NCBI RefSeq assembly: GCF_000760095.1
Contig: NZ_JNAR01000017.1
Location: 1 to 64,000, forward strand
Length of the DNA stretch: 64,000 nucleotides
Direction: 5' to 3'
From: Prochlorococcus marinus str. MIT 9401
Lineage (GTDB): Bacteria; Cyanobacteriota; Cyanobacteriia; PCC-6307; Cyanobiaceae
The stretch's first letter is position 1; the number at the start of each line of letters is the position of its first letter. The notes beneath the pieces were generated by a model. It made no database searches and was not told the DNA's origin. It saw nothing but the letters and a program-made list of their open reading frames with translations. Made by a program: the position numbers and the translations under genes. Shown here one piece after another: positions 57,281 to 64,000 of the stretch.

Positions 57281-58393
57281 TTGAAAAAAGGATTTTCTTT
57301 ACCTTTGTGGGTTGCTGGAGCTGCTAAGTCAGCATTAAAAAAATTAGTAGGGTTACCATTTGAGAATTATGAAGTAATAAAAATTCCTAATGGAAAAAAA
57401 GAAATAAAAATTGAGATTCATTCTGTTGGTTTACTTAAAGATGAATCGCATGCATTAGGAATAACCTTTGCAAAGTCAGGCTTAGATCTTGACATTACAC
57501 AAAACTTAGAAATATGGACAATAGCCTCTTTAGAAAAAATTTCTTTTAATAAGTCTGTTCAAACAATTCCCATAAATATTATTGCAGGATCCGGTGTAGG
57601 CATAAAAGAAGATACATCAGAGATATGCATTTCTAATTTTGCAAAAGAAGTTTTATATGCAAATTTATTAGATATTATTCCTGAAGGCTTTAATTTGAAA
57701 TTAGAAATTATTTTCCCAAAGGGTAAATTTTTAGCTGAAAGAACTAGTAATAAGTCATTTGGTATTGTTAATGGATTATCTATTATTGGTACTTCTGCTG
57801 AGACTTATTCGAGTGCTTCACCGGATCAATTAGAAAATGCTAAGACTAATCTAGCAAAGTTAATTAAAAATGATTTTAAAGGGAAAGTTGTTTTTGTTAT
57901 CGGTGAAAATGGGTTAAATTTAGCCAAAACTTATAATGTTAATTTGCCAATTATCAAAATTGGAAATTGGATAGGCCCATTATTAGTTGATGCTGCGATA
58001 AAAAAAGTTAAAACTGTAATTCTTTTTGGTTATCACGGAAAATTAATTAAATTAGCAGGTGGTATTTTTCATACACATAATCATTTAGCTGATGCAAGAA
58101 TTGAGATTCTTGTTTATTTAGCAGTTAAAGAGAAGGTACCACCTGAAATAATAGTTGAATTATCGCAGTTAAATAATCTTGAGGACGCATTACTGCTTCT
58201 TGAAAGATTTAATCAATCTTTAACTGATAAATTATTCAAGAATTTATCAAATACGATTGAAAAGCGTTCCTTTAATTATGTAAATAGGTATGTAAAAACT
58301 GATATGGAAATCGCCTCAATTATTTTTGATAGAAAAAGGAAAATAAGGTGGGCTGGAATTCAAGGTAATAAGTATATTTCTTATTTTCAATGA
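57281..58393 (+). CDS. cbiD: Cobalt-precorrin-5B (C1)-methyltransferase
   Basis: CbiD methylates C1 in the anaerobic (early cobalt insertion) cobalamin pathway, which in Prochlorococcus makes pseudocobalamin. The 370-residue protein opens FSLPLWVAGAAKSALKKL and has IIAGSGVGIKED near 110, the SFGIVNGLSIIGTSAET segment near 165 and GYHGKLIKLAGGIFHTHNHLADAR near 255, all family signatures. The start is a TTG at 57281 in the gap after the divergent aminotransferase. guaA follows 53 bases downstream. No cobalamin riboswitch was seen in the leader. Confidence 0.93.
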   Translation: MKKGFSLPLWVAGAAKSALKKLVGLPFENYEVIKIPNGKKEIKIEIHSVGLLKDESHALGITFAKSGLDLDITQNLEIWTIASLEKISFNKSVQTIPINIIAGSGVGIKEDTSEICISNFAKEVLYANLLDIIPEGFNLKLEIIFPKGKFLAERTSNKSFGIVNGLSIIGTSAETYSSASPDQLENAKTNLAKLIKNDFKGKVVFVIGENGLNLAKTYNVNLPIIKIGNWIGPLLVDAAIKKVKTVILFGYHGKLIKLAGGIFHTHNHLADARIEILVYLAVKEKVPPEIIVELSQLNNLEDALLLLERFNQSLTDKLFKNLSNTIEKRSFNYVNRYVKTDMEIASIIFDRKRKIRWAGIQGNKYISYFQ

Positions 58394-58446
58394 GATTATT
58401 TTTGAATCATTATGCTTTTGTAAATAAATTGAGCTAACTTTTATAC

Positions 58447-60033
58447 ATGAGTCAAACATCTTTAAAAAAAGAACGAGATCCTTCAATATTAATTTTAGAT
58501 TTTGGATCTCAATATTCTGAATTGATTGCAAGAAGAATTAGAGAAACTAATGTTTTCTCTCTTGTAGTAAGTAATTTTATTTCAATTGAGGAAATCAATA
58601 AAATTAATCCTAAAGGGATCATTTTGAGTGGAGGCCCAAATTCTGTATATGAACAAAATGCTCCTAGATGTGATGAAAAAATTTTTAATTTAGGAATTCC
58701 TATTCTTGGCATATGCTATGGAATGCAATTAATGGTAAAAGAACTTGGAGGATCTGTTATTTCAGCAACCAAAAAAGCTGAATATGGAAGAGCACCACTA
58801 AATATAGATCAACAATCTGACCTCCTGTTTGATGTCAAAGATAAATCTATAATGTGGATGAGTCATGGCGATTCAATTAATTATTTGCCTGATGGATTTA
58901 ACAAGATTGCTCATACCGAGAACACACCCCATGCAGCAATTTCAAGTGATGTAAAGAAATTATTTGGCGTGCAATTTCATCCTGAAGTTGTTCATTCAGA
59001 GTTTGGAATGACGGTAATCAAAAATTTTGTTTATAAAATTTCTTGTTGTGCGCCTGATTGGACAACCGAAACATATATAGATGAAACTATTCCAAGAATA
59101 AGAGAGCAAGTTGGCAACAAAAAAGTATTGCTTGCCTTGTCAGGAGGAGTTGATTCATCAACTCTTGCATTTCTTCTCAATAAAGCAATTGGAAATCAGC
59201 TTACTTGTATGTTTATAGATCAAGGTTTCATGAGAAAAGGTGAACCAGAATTTTTAATGAATTTTTTTGATAAGAAATTTCACATTAAAGTTGAATATAT
59301 TAATGCAAGGGAAAGGTTTATTGCCAAATTAAGAGGGATTACTGATCCAGAACAAAAAAGAAAAATTATTGGTGAAGAATTTATAAGAGTATTTGAAGAA
59401 GAAAGTAATAGATTGGGACCTTTTCAGTATTTAGCTCAAGGTACTCTTTATCCTGATGTTATTGAAAGTGCTGGTACTAATATTGACCCGAAGACTGGTG
59501 AAAGAATAGCTGTAAAAATAAAGAGTCATCATAACGTGGGTGGGTTGCCAAAAGATTTACAATTTAAATTAGTTGAGCCATTAAGAAAACTTTTTAAGGA
59601 TGAAGTCCGAAAAGTGGGAGCTGCTTTAGGTTTGCCGGATGAAATTATCAAAAGGCATCCATTCCCAGGACCTGGATTAGCTATAAGAATTTTGGGAGAG
59701 GTAAATAATGAGAAACTTGATTGTTTGAGAGATGCAGACTGGATAGTAAGAGATGAAATTAAAAAAGCTGGTCTTTACGATGATATTTGGCAAGCTTTTG
59801 CAGTATTGCTGCCTGTTAAAACTGTGGGAGTGATGGGAGATAAAAGGACTTATGCATGGCCAATAGTTTTACGTTGTGTATCAAGTGAGGATGGTATGAC
59901 TGCCGATTGGTCAAAAATTCCTTTTAAGATTTTGGAGAGGATTGCAAATAGAATCGTTAACGAAGTAGATTCAGTAAATAGAGTTGTTTATGATATAACA
60001 AGCAAACCTCCTGGAACTATTGAGTGGGAGTGA
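58447..60033 (+). CDS. guaA: GMP synthase (glutamine-hydrolysing)
   Basis: GuaA converts XMP to GMP. The N-terminal class I glutaminase has Cys90 in GICYGMQLM and His178/Glu180 in VQFHPE. The ATP-pyrophosphatase domain has the PP-loop SGGVDSS at 232-238, and the C-terminal dimerisation domain ends with the family signature [11 protein letters not shown]. At 528 residues it is full length. It is the last clearly conserved housekeeping gene on the right. Beyond it the gene content becomes variable. Confidence 0.97.
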   Translation: MSQTSLKKERDPSILILDFGSQYSELIARRIRETNVFSLVVSNFISIEEINKINPKGIILSGGPNSVYEQNAPRCDEKIFNLGIPILGICYGMQLMVKELGGSVISATKKAEYGRAPLNIDQQSDLLFDVKDKSIMWMSHGDSINYLPDGFNKIAHTENTPHAAISSDVKKLFGVQFHPEVVHSEFGMTVIKNFVYKISCCAPDWTTETYIDETIPRIREQVGNKKVLLALSGGVDSSTLAFLLNKAIGNQLTCMFIDQGFMRKGEPEFLMNFFDKKFHIKVEYINARERFIAKLRGITDPEQKRKIIGEEFIRVFEEESNRLGPFQYLAQGTLYPDVIESAGTNIDPKTGERIAVKIKSHHNVGGLPKDLQFKLVEPLRKLFKDEVRKVGAALGLPDEIIKRHPFPGPGLAIRILGEVNNEKLDCLRDADWIVRDEIKKAGLYDDIWQAFAVLLPVKTVGVMGDKRTYAWPIVLRCVSSEDGMTADWSKIPFKILERIANRIVNEVDSVNRVVYDITSKPPGTIEWE

Positions 60034-60063
60034 AGAATAAAGAGAATAAATATTGACTGAAAA

Positions 60064-60381
60064 TTAGTTTTTTAGTTTTTTAATTTTTTCTAAATTCCAT
60101 TTATCAAATATTAATTTCATTTCTCTTTCGTAGTATCTTACTTTCTTAGAAAAAGGTAATGTTTGAATAATTATCCCAAAGGGAAATTTTAAAAAAGAAG
60201 AAACATAAACAATATAAAACTCGACAAATGAAGGTTTTGGTGGGAGAGGTAAATTTTTTATATATGCCCATTCAATGCATGGTTTAAGTTGCTCATCACT
60301 TGCAGTAATATTTTTTCTACATCTCCAGTAAGAGAATAGATAAATTCCTATAAAAATCGGTAGTGGAAGAAGTCGCAACAT
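60064..60381 (-). CDS. Small protein with N-terminal membrane segment, unknown
   Basis: The 105-residue frame starts with a hydrophobic helix (about 3-20, RLLPLPIFIGIYLFSYW). A central part has two Cys (WRCRKN and KPCIEWAYIK), a second hydrophobic stretch at about 50-72 (FVEFYIVYVSSFLKFPFGIII), and a basic C-terminal tail. It may be a two-pass membrane protein. It converges with guaA (30-base gap). No family recognised. Confidence 0.6.
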   Translation of the reverse strand: MLRLLPLPIFIGIYLFSYWRCRKNITASDEQLKPCIEWAYIKNLPLPPKPSFVEFYIVYVSSFLKFPFGIIIQTLPFSKKVRYYEREMKLIFDKWNLEKIKKLKN

Positions 60382-60496
60382 TAAATATCAAGGATAATTT
60401 TTCTCCTCATTAATTCATATTAAAGTGATAGTTTATTTTTTATGAAAATTCCTGATAATACCCTAAAGCAATACCTTTCCTTCTTAAAAATAAAAT

Positions 60497-60520
60497 AAGA
60501 GGGCATTTGTTTGCCCTCTT
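60497..60520 (-). terminator. Intrinsic terminator, minus strand
   Basis: AAGAGGGCA (60497-60505) and TGCCCTCTT (60512-60520) form a perfect 9-base stem with a 6-base loop, very GC-rich for this genome. Read on the minus strand it is followed by a T-rich run (ATTTTATTTTTAAG), while on the plus strand there is none. No accepted gene ends just upstream on the minus strand, so it probably terminates a non-coding RNA. Confidence 0.75.
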
Positions 60521-60660
60521 CGAGTCTTATGCACTTCACTGTCCACAAAGTCGATGAAGTACTTTTGACTCCTGAGTTATTTCTACTCCTACTGAATAGA
60601 AAAAAGATAGTCGTACAAACCACAAAGCACTTCTACTCGGGTAATAATACTCTATGAATT
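60497..60660 (-). ncRNA. Candidate small RNA ending at the 60497-60520 terminator
   Basis: The minus strand between the terminator and the divergent small gene has no good reading frame but contains structure. GTACTTCA and TGAAGTGC (60555-60562 and 60531-60538 on the plus numbering) can form an 8-base stem with one G-U pair. A TATTAT-like -10 box lies at about 60645-60650. The 5' end is estimated, not seen. It could also be an antisense or leader transcript of the small gene. No known family (such as Yfr1, Yfr2, 6S) is recognised. Confidence 0.45.
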
Positions 60661-60705
60661 TATAGTTAATAGGAGGACAATATAGATATAGATCTAGGAG
60701 GTCTT

Positions 60706-60888
60706 ATGAAACTATTTAATCAATTCAATGTCCTTCCAAGATACCTAAGTGCATTCAATTATGCAGGGTTAAACTTGAATGAGACTCCACAAGAATTACA
60801 AAAATGTACTTCGGAGTTGCAAAACTTTTGGGATAAAGAATGTAGAGAACATCCAACTAATCAAAATTGTTTAATTTACTGTGACTGA
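60706..60888 (+). CDS. 60-residue Cys-containing protein, unknown, with strong RBS
   Basis: The start ATG is preceded by AGGAGGT at four to five bases, a near-perfect Shine-Dalgarno sequence that is rare in this window. A second AGGAGG lies 25 bases further up. The protein has no signal peptide or membrane helix. Its C-terminal half, with ELQNFWDKECREHPTNQNCL then IYCD, holds three of its four Cys (including the last two at residues 55 and 59) and may bind metal or form disulphides. I recognise the style of small picocyanobacterial proteins but no function. The strong RBS suggests high expression. Confidence 0.65.
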   Translation: MKLFNQFNVLPRYLSAFNYAGLNLNETPQELQKCTSELQNFWDKECREHPTNQNCLIYCD

Positions 60889-60936
60889 GTAATTAATTTT
60901 TAGTTTTTTATTAAATAATCTCGATCTAAAAAGTGG

Positions 60937-60958
60937 TTTAACACGGGTTTCACACGAA
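60937..60958 (+). repeat. 11-base-period element C (weak copy)
   Basis: Two head-to-tail half-units, TTTAACACGGG and TTTCACACGAA, share TTT, A, C, ACG-type positions. It resembles the clearer element at 61084 in layout and about 60% of bases, so relatedness is uncertain. Confidence 0.35.
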
Positions 60959-61083
60959 ATAATATTGAAAATTATGCCTTGAGATGTATTGATATGAATG
61001 ACTTTTTCTCTTGCATAAATTGCAGGATTATAAATTGGGAATAAACTGATTATAAGAAACTAGTTATAACCTCAATTAATCGG

Positions 61084-61105
61084 TTTTACGTGGATTTTAC
61101 GTAGC
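61084..61105 (+). repeat. 11-base-period element A
   Basis: Two direct half-units, TTTTACGTGGA (61084-61094) and TTTTACGTAGC (61095-61105), are identical in their first eight bases. It lies 88 bases beyond the 3' end of the sulfotransferase gene. The period equals about one DNA turn, as for tandem protein-binding sites. Confidence 0.6.
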
Positions 61106-61117
61106 ACTTTTTCTATG

Positions 61118-61129
61118 TCTCTTAAGAGA
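61118..61129. other. 12-base perfect palindrome
   Basis: TCTCTTAAGAGA is fully self-complementary and lies 12 bases past element A. It could be an operator for a dimeric protein. It is short enough to occur by chance in AT-rich DNA. Confidence 0.3.
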
Positions 61130-61193
61130 AATCGTGTTAAGTCAATTTTCTCTACAATTAGTCCATATTATGATAAACATAATTTATAAGTGT

Positions 61194-62810
61194 TTATGAA
61201 ATTACGCCTTTAAATTGATCTGTTGCAGATAATATTGAAATAGCAGGTTTGAGCATTTCTTTGTAGTTTTTCCATCCTCCTATGGAGTTTGGATTAATTG
61301 GGGATCGAATTTGTACATCACTTGCAGTTAAAACTGTTCTTTCATTTTTATGAGGAGATAAATAATTTTCATTCCATTGCCATCCCAACCAATTAATTAA
61401 TGATTTAATTGTTGATTCTGGATTAGTAACTAATAAATCATAATCCATTTCATAAATACTTGAACTGAATAGATTTTTATAGGTGTTCATTACGTTGTTT
61501 TGATTTAAATAAACCTTGGTGCAATCTACTAATGAGGAGGAATAGGAATTTCCAGTTGAAAAATTTGCTCTTGTAATAGAGAGAATATTATCTAAAGGGT
61601 TTCTTAAACAGTGTATTATTTTTGAATTTGAAATTTGATTAGCAATAATTCCAGCGTAAAGATAATTATATAACCATTTATTTGTAGTAATAGAGGGATT
61701 TATCCCTAATTCAGCTATTTTTTTAAAATATAAATCAGTCAAGGAAAGTGCTTGATCATTTTTTATGCTTTCTTGATATGCTTTTTCAAATATATTAATT
61801 TCTCCAAGATCTTGTACTTTTTCATTAAGAGAAATAATTGATTCAACTAAAGTTGTTCCACTTCTTGGCATGCCTACGATAAAAATACTACAAGGGTATT
61901 TCTTCTCGTTTTTAACATTTTTTCCAGTATTGGATTTATTTAATAAAAAATTTGATCGATTTATCAATGTATCAACATTTGAAGGATAAATCTTAAGTTT
62001 TAGTTGATTTGCAATTTGCAAATTTTCAGCACTTTCTTCATATCTTCTTTCTTTATGTAGAACGTTTGATCTTGCGAAGTAAATTTCAATTTTATCTTTC
62101 ACATTCTTTTGCTCTAAAATTTTCTCTGAAAGTAAATATTTTTGCCAACTAATATCATCGCTATTCAAAGAAAGTTTTGAGAGTGAATAAAATGCTTTAA
62201 CTAATGATGGATTAATTTCTATTGCTTTTCGAAGTAATTTTTTTGCCTCTGCTAATTGCCCTTTGTTTTTTAAGATATCTCCAAGATTGGCGAGCGCTAT
62301 ACTTGAATTGGGGTCTATTTGTATTGCTTTTCTGAGCATTATTTCTGCTTCTTGGAATTTTTTCAATTCTCTCAAAACATTTCCTAGATTTAAATATGCA
62401 AGAGCAAAATTAGGATTAATTTCTATTGCTTTTCGATGATACAATTCTGCTTCATTAAACTTTTTAAGATCTTTTAATATAGATCCAAGATTTGAATGCG
62501 CACTATCGGAATTAGGATTAATTTCTATTGCTTTTCTAAGCAATTTTTCTGCTTGTATTAAATTGCCTGAATTTTTTAAGATCAGTCCGCAGTTAGAAAA
62601 AATTCTGTAGTCATTAACTCCTGCCTCGATACAATATTTGTAATATTTGAAAGCGTCCTTAATATTTCCTTTTGAATGAGATAAGAATGCTTGACTAATT
62701 AGTTTTTCTTTATTTTTATCAATTTTTGATTGTGAATTTTGTTTTTTATTTTCAAATTCATTTCCGAAACCTTTCATTTTTGAATTTTTTATTAACTTAT
62801 ACATTTTCAA
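61194..62810 (-). CDS. TPR-repeat sulfotransferase
   Basis: The N-terminal half (about residues 30-230) has five to six TPRs, several nearly identical (LLRKAIEINPNSDSAHSNLG, HRKAIEINPNFALAYLNLG). The C-terminal half is a PAPS-dependent sulfotransferase: the 5'-phosphosulfate loop GMPRSGTTLVES near residue 313 and the 3'-phosphate segment IIHCLRNPLDNILS near 395. It would transfer sulfate to a protein or glycan. Such TPR-sulfotransferases are common in variable islands of picocyanobacteria, where they may modify the cell surface, but that is inferred. The start at 62810 is an ATG, and Met at residues 3, 11 or 13 could also serve. Imperfect repeat elements lie on both sides. Confidence 0.87.
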   Translation of the reverse strand: MKMYKLIKNSKMKGFGNEFENKKQNSQSKIDKNKEKLISQAFLSHSKGNIKDAFKYYKYCIEAGVNDYRIFSNCGLILKNSGNLIQAEKLLRKAIEINPNSDSAHSNLGSILKDLKKFNEAELYHRKAIEINPNFALAYLNLGNVLRELKKFQEAEIMLRKAIQIDPNSSIALANLGDILKNKGQLAEAKKLLRKAIEINPSLVKAFYSLSKLSLNSDDISWQKYLLSEKILEQKNVKDKIEIYFARSNVLHKERRYEESAENLQIANQLKLKIYPSNVDTLINRSNFLLNKSNTGKNVKNEKKYPCSIFIVGMPRSGTTLVESIISLNEKVQDLGEINIFEKAYQESIKNDQALSLTDLYFKKIAELGINPSITTNKWLYNYLYAGIIANQISNSKIIHCLRNPLDNILSITRANFSTGNSYSSSLVDCTKVYLNQNNVMNTYKNLFSSSIYEMDYDLLVTNPESTIKSLINWLGWQWNENYLSPHKNERTVLTASDVQIRSPINPNSIGGWKNYKEMLKPAISILSATDQFKGVIS

Positions 62811-63060
62811 TTTTCAGTTGAAATTAAAAACGATTTATCTAGAATAAGATCATATTAGTAAAATAGAAAACACAAAATATGGAGTTAACTTGTTTTAGGT
62901 GGATTTTATATGATAGTTTTGCAGTCAATCAAGTCAAAGATACCAATTTTTTTAAAGGATTAAAACCGTTGAGTTTTATTGTTTGGAAGTAAGTAAAAAT
63001 TTTTTAAAAAAATTTAAAGTCTTTTAACTAATATGAGAATTTTCAAAATAGATTTAAAAT
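62811..63060. promoter_or_regulatory. Divergent gap between sulfotransferase and nuclease genes
   Basis: These 250 AT-rich bases hold the promoters of two divergent genes and repeat element B (62893-62914). A short inverted repeat (TTCAA with TTGAA, about 62812-62828) lies next to the sulfotransferase start. No gene is seen. Confidence 0.4.
62893..62914 (+). repeat. 11-base-period element B
   Basis: Half-units TTTTAGGTGGA (62893-62903) and TTTTATATGAT (62904-62914). The first unit differs from that of element A at one base in eleven; the second is more diverged. It has the same orientation as element A and the two flank the sulfotransferase gene as direct repeats about 1.8 kb apart. Confidence 0.55.
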
Positions 63061-63063
63061 GTG

Positions 63064-63777
63064 ATGAGTGAGATTATTAAATTAAGTCGATCTACCGTTG
63101 AGAAATATCTTAGTTGTCCAAGATGTTGTGTGCTTGATAAAAAACATCAAATAAAACCACCATCATTACCATTTACTTTAAATATCGCTGTAGATCATTT
63201 ATGTAAAAATGAATTTGACAAATACAGAATAATTCAGAAGCCACATCCTTTATTTATTGAATATGGTATTGATGCTGTTCCTTTCAAACATAAAGATTTA
63301 GAACGTTGGAGAAGTAATTTTCAAGGAATACGATATAGGTCGATTAAACATAATTATGATTTTGGTGGAGCTGTGGATGATATTTGGCAGAAAAAAAATG
63401 GCGATCTTATCATTATTGATGTAAAAGCAACATCCAGAAATAATTTTGATTGGTCTGAGACTTTTAATAAATATGAATACGCAAAAGCTTATAAGAGACA
63501 ATTGGAAATGTATCAATGGTTATTTAAAAAAAATGGTTTTAAAGTCGCTAATGAAGCTTATCTTTTATATTTTAATGGCAGGAAAAATGAAGAAGTATTT
63601 AATAATCAATTAAATTTTGATGTACATCTAATTAGATTAGAATGTTCTACATTATGGGTGGAAGATAAGATTATTGATACGGTAAATTTATTACGATCAG
63701 ATACTTTCCCTAAATCTTCACCAAAATGTGAATATTGCAATTATTTAAAAAAGCGTTGGCAGCTTTCTATTACTTAA
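63064..63777 (+). CDS. Stand-alone PD-(D/E)XK nuclease, Cas4/RecB-like
   Basis: From the ATG at 63064 (a GTG lies directly before it) the protein has 237 residues. The nuclease core shows GGAVDDIW with Asp105, then LIIIDVKATS with Asp119 and Lys121, and the RecB/Cas4-type Q-x3-Y motif in QLEMYQW (Gln146, Tyr150). N-terminal Cys18/21/22 in LSCPRCC and C-terminal Cys222/225 in CEYC could hold a [4Fe-4S] cluster as in Cas4 and AddB. No cas1, cas2, helicase or CRISPR array is nearby, so it is not part of a visible CRISPR system. It may be a DNA-end-processing or phage-derived exonuclease. Substrate unknown. Confidence 0.82.
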   Translation: MSEIIKLSRSTVEKYLSCPRCCVLDKKHQIKPPSLPFTLNIAVDHLCKNEFDKYRIIQKPHPLFIEYGIDAVPFKHKDLERWRSNFQGIRYRSIKHNYDFGGAVDDIWQKKNGDLIIIDVKATSRNNFDWSETFNKYEYAKAYKRQLEMYQWLFKKNGFKVANEAYLLYFNGRKNEEVFNNQLNFDVHLIRLECSTLWVEDKIIDTVNLLRSDTFPKSSPKCEYCNYLKKRWQLSIT

Positions 63778-63855
63778 GAGTAAAAAAACTATTTGATATT
63801 TCTGGAAAAATAGTGAATAAAAGATAATCTTTAATTAGATTATTAATTTATCCTT

Positions 63856-64000
63856 TTGATTAAATCGAAAAATTCTGAAAGAAACATAACCAATCATCTT
63901 CAACAAGATGTAGTCAAAGTATCAGGTAAAACAATTTTTATTAACCCTTTTTTGTATTGGCGGAGGTTTGATGAAAATACCAATAGGTGGCTTAGAGAAC
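63856..64000 (+). CDS. Partial open frame at the window end, unknown
   Basis: From a TTG at 63856 an open frame of 48 codons runs off the window, with a protein-like composition (for example GKTIFINPFLYWRRFDENT). The frame is closed upstream by a stop at 63844. A competing start is the ATG at 63971 in another frame, preceded by GGAGG at four bases, which would begin a different gene (MKIPIGGLEN). Only one may be real. The missing sequence decides. Confidence 0.35.
   Translation, partial: MIKSKNSERNITNHLQQDVVKVSGKTIFINPFLYWRRFDENTNRWLRE

Larger units (their letters stand above)
60382..60705. other. 324-base gap with sRNA candidate and strong Shine-Dalgarno region
   Basis: No convincing protein gene lies in this stretch. 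A 67-codon minus-strand frame (60420-60623) has no recognisable features and reads through a stable terminator hairpin, so it is not accepted. The gap contains the hairpin at 60497-60520, another stem at about 60531-60562, and two AGGAGG sequences (60671-60676 and 60696-60701) before the small gene on the plus strand. Confidence 0.5.
60889..61193. other. 305-base intergenic gap with repeat elements
   Basis: There is no gene here. The stretch contains two of the three 11-base-period elements (60937-60958 and 61084-61105) and a perfect 12-base palindrome TCTCTTAAGAGA at 61118-61129. No hairpin with T run is obvious. It separates the small Cys protein from the end of the sulfotransferase gene. 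Confidence 0.5.

Noticed and set aside
60420-60623. 67-codon minus-strand frame
   Set aside because: It runs through the perfect terminator hairpin at 60497-60520 and has no recognisable domain, and its composition is not protein-like. An RNA is more likely there.

Overview
The window looks like a stretch of chromosome from Prochlorococcus, most likely a high-light-adapted type. The DNA is very AT-rich and genes are packed tightly, often overlapping by a few bases. The proteins and gene order are typical of marine picocyanobacteria: dnaN, a PRC-barrel gene, purL and purF run in series, efp is followed by accB, and an anabolic-type GAPDH, a cyanobacterial sucrose-phosphate synthase, CbiD and a TLP40-like cyclophilin are present. 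This assignment rests on recognising protein families and gene order. No database search was run and the strain cannot be named. No tRNA, rRNA, insertion sequence, prophage or CRISPR array was recognised.

Layout. Positions 1-23498 are ordinary core genome: a membrane-protein tail, aroG, acnB, a ClC chloride channel, purU, a FAD oxidoreductase, dnaK, aroE, rpsF, argG, a DUF3134 gene overlapping mraY, a sucrose-phosphate synthase, uvrA, recN, a UbiB-type kinase, a DUF1400 protein and thrC. Positions 23499-23834 are a non-coding, very AT-rich gap with five DnaA-box-like TTCCAC(A/T) sites just upstream of dnaN, which is the probable chromosomal origin. Positions 23835-60033 continue the core: dnaN, purL/purF, a GyrA/ParC-type topoisomerase, queG, nusB, ftsY, a SpoIIE-type phosphatase, argH, a glycine-rich RNA-binding protein, dusA, msrB, the grpE-dnaJ-tusA-rsgA run, murC-murB, gap2, thiL, a cyclophilin, efp-accB, pdxA, several small conserved genes, a class V aminotransferase, cbiD and guaA.

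From about 60060 to the end the character changes. Intergenic gaps are longer and the genes are small and unrecognised or accessory: a 60-residue Cys-containing protein with an unusually strong Shine-Dalgarno sequence, a TPR-sulfotransferase, and a stand-alone Cas4/RecB-like PD-(D/E)XK nuclease. This part also holds a probable small RNA with an intrinsic terminator. Three imperfect elements, each made of two 11-bp direct half-units, are present, and two of them flank the sulfotransferase gene. This segment looks like a small variable region and is the least explained part of the window.

Functionally the genes cover amino-acid synthesis (aroG, aroE, argG, argH, thrC), purine synthesis (purL, purF, purU, guaA), cell wall (mraY, murB, murC), chaperones (dnaK, grpE, dnaJ), DNA maintenance (uvrA, recN, dnaN, topoisomerase A), and translation and RNA modification (efp, rsgA, rpsF, dusA, queG, nusB). 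No clear new multi-gene system was found. The best leads are the 60.5-64 kb segment and the origin.
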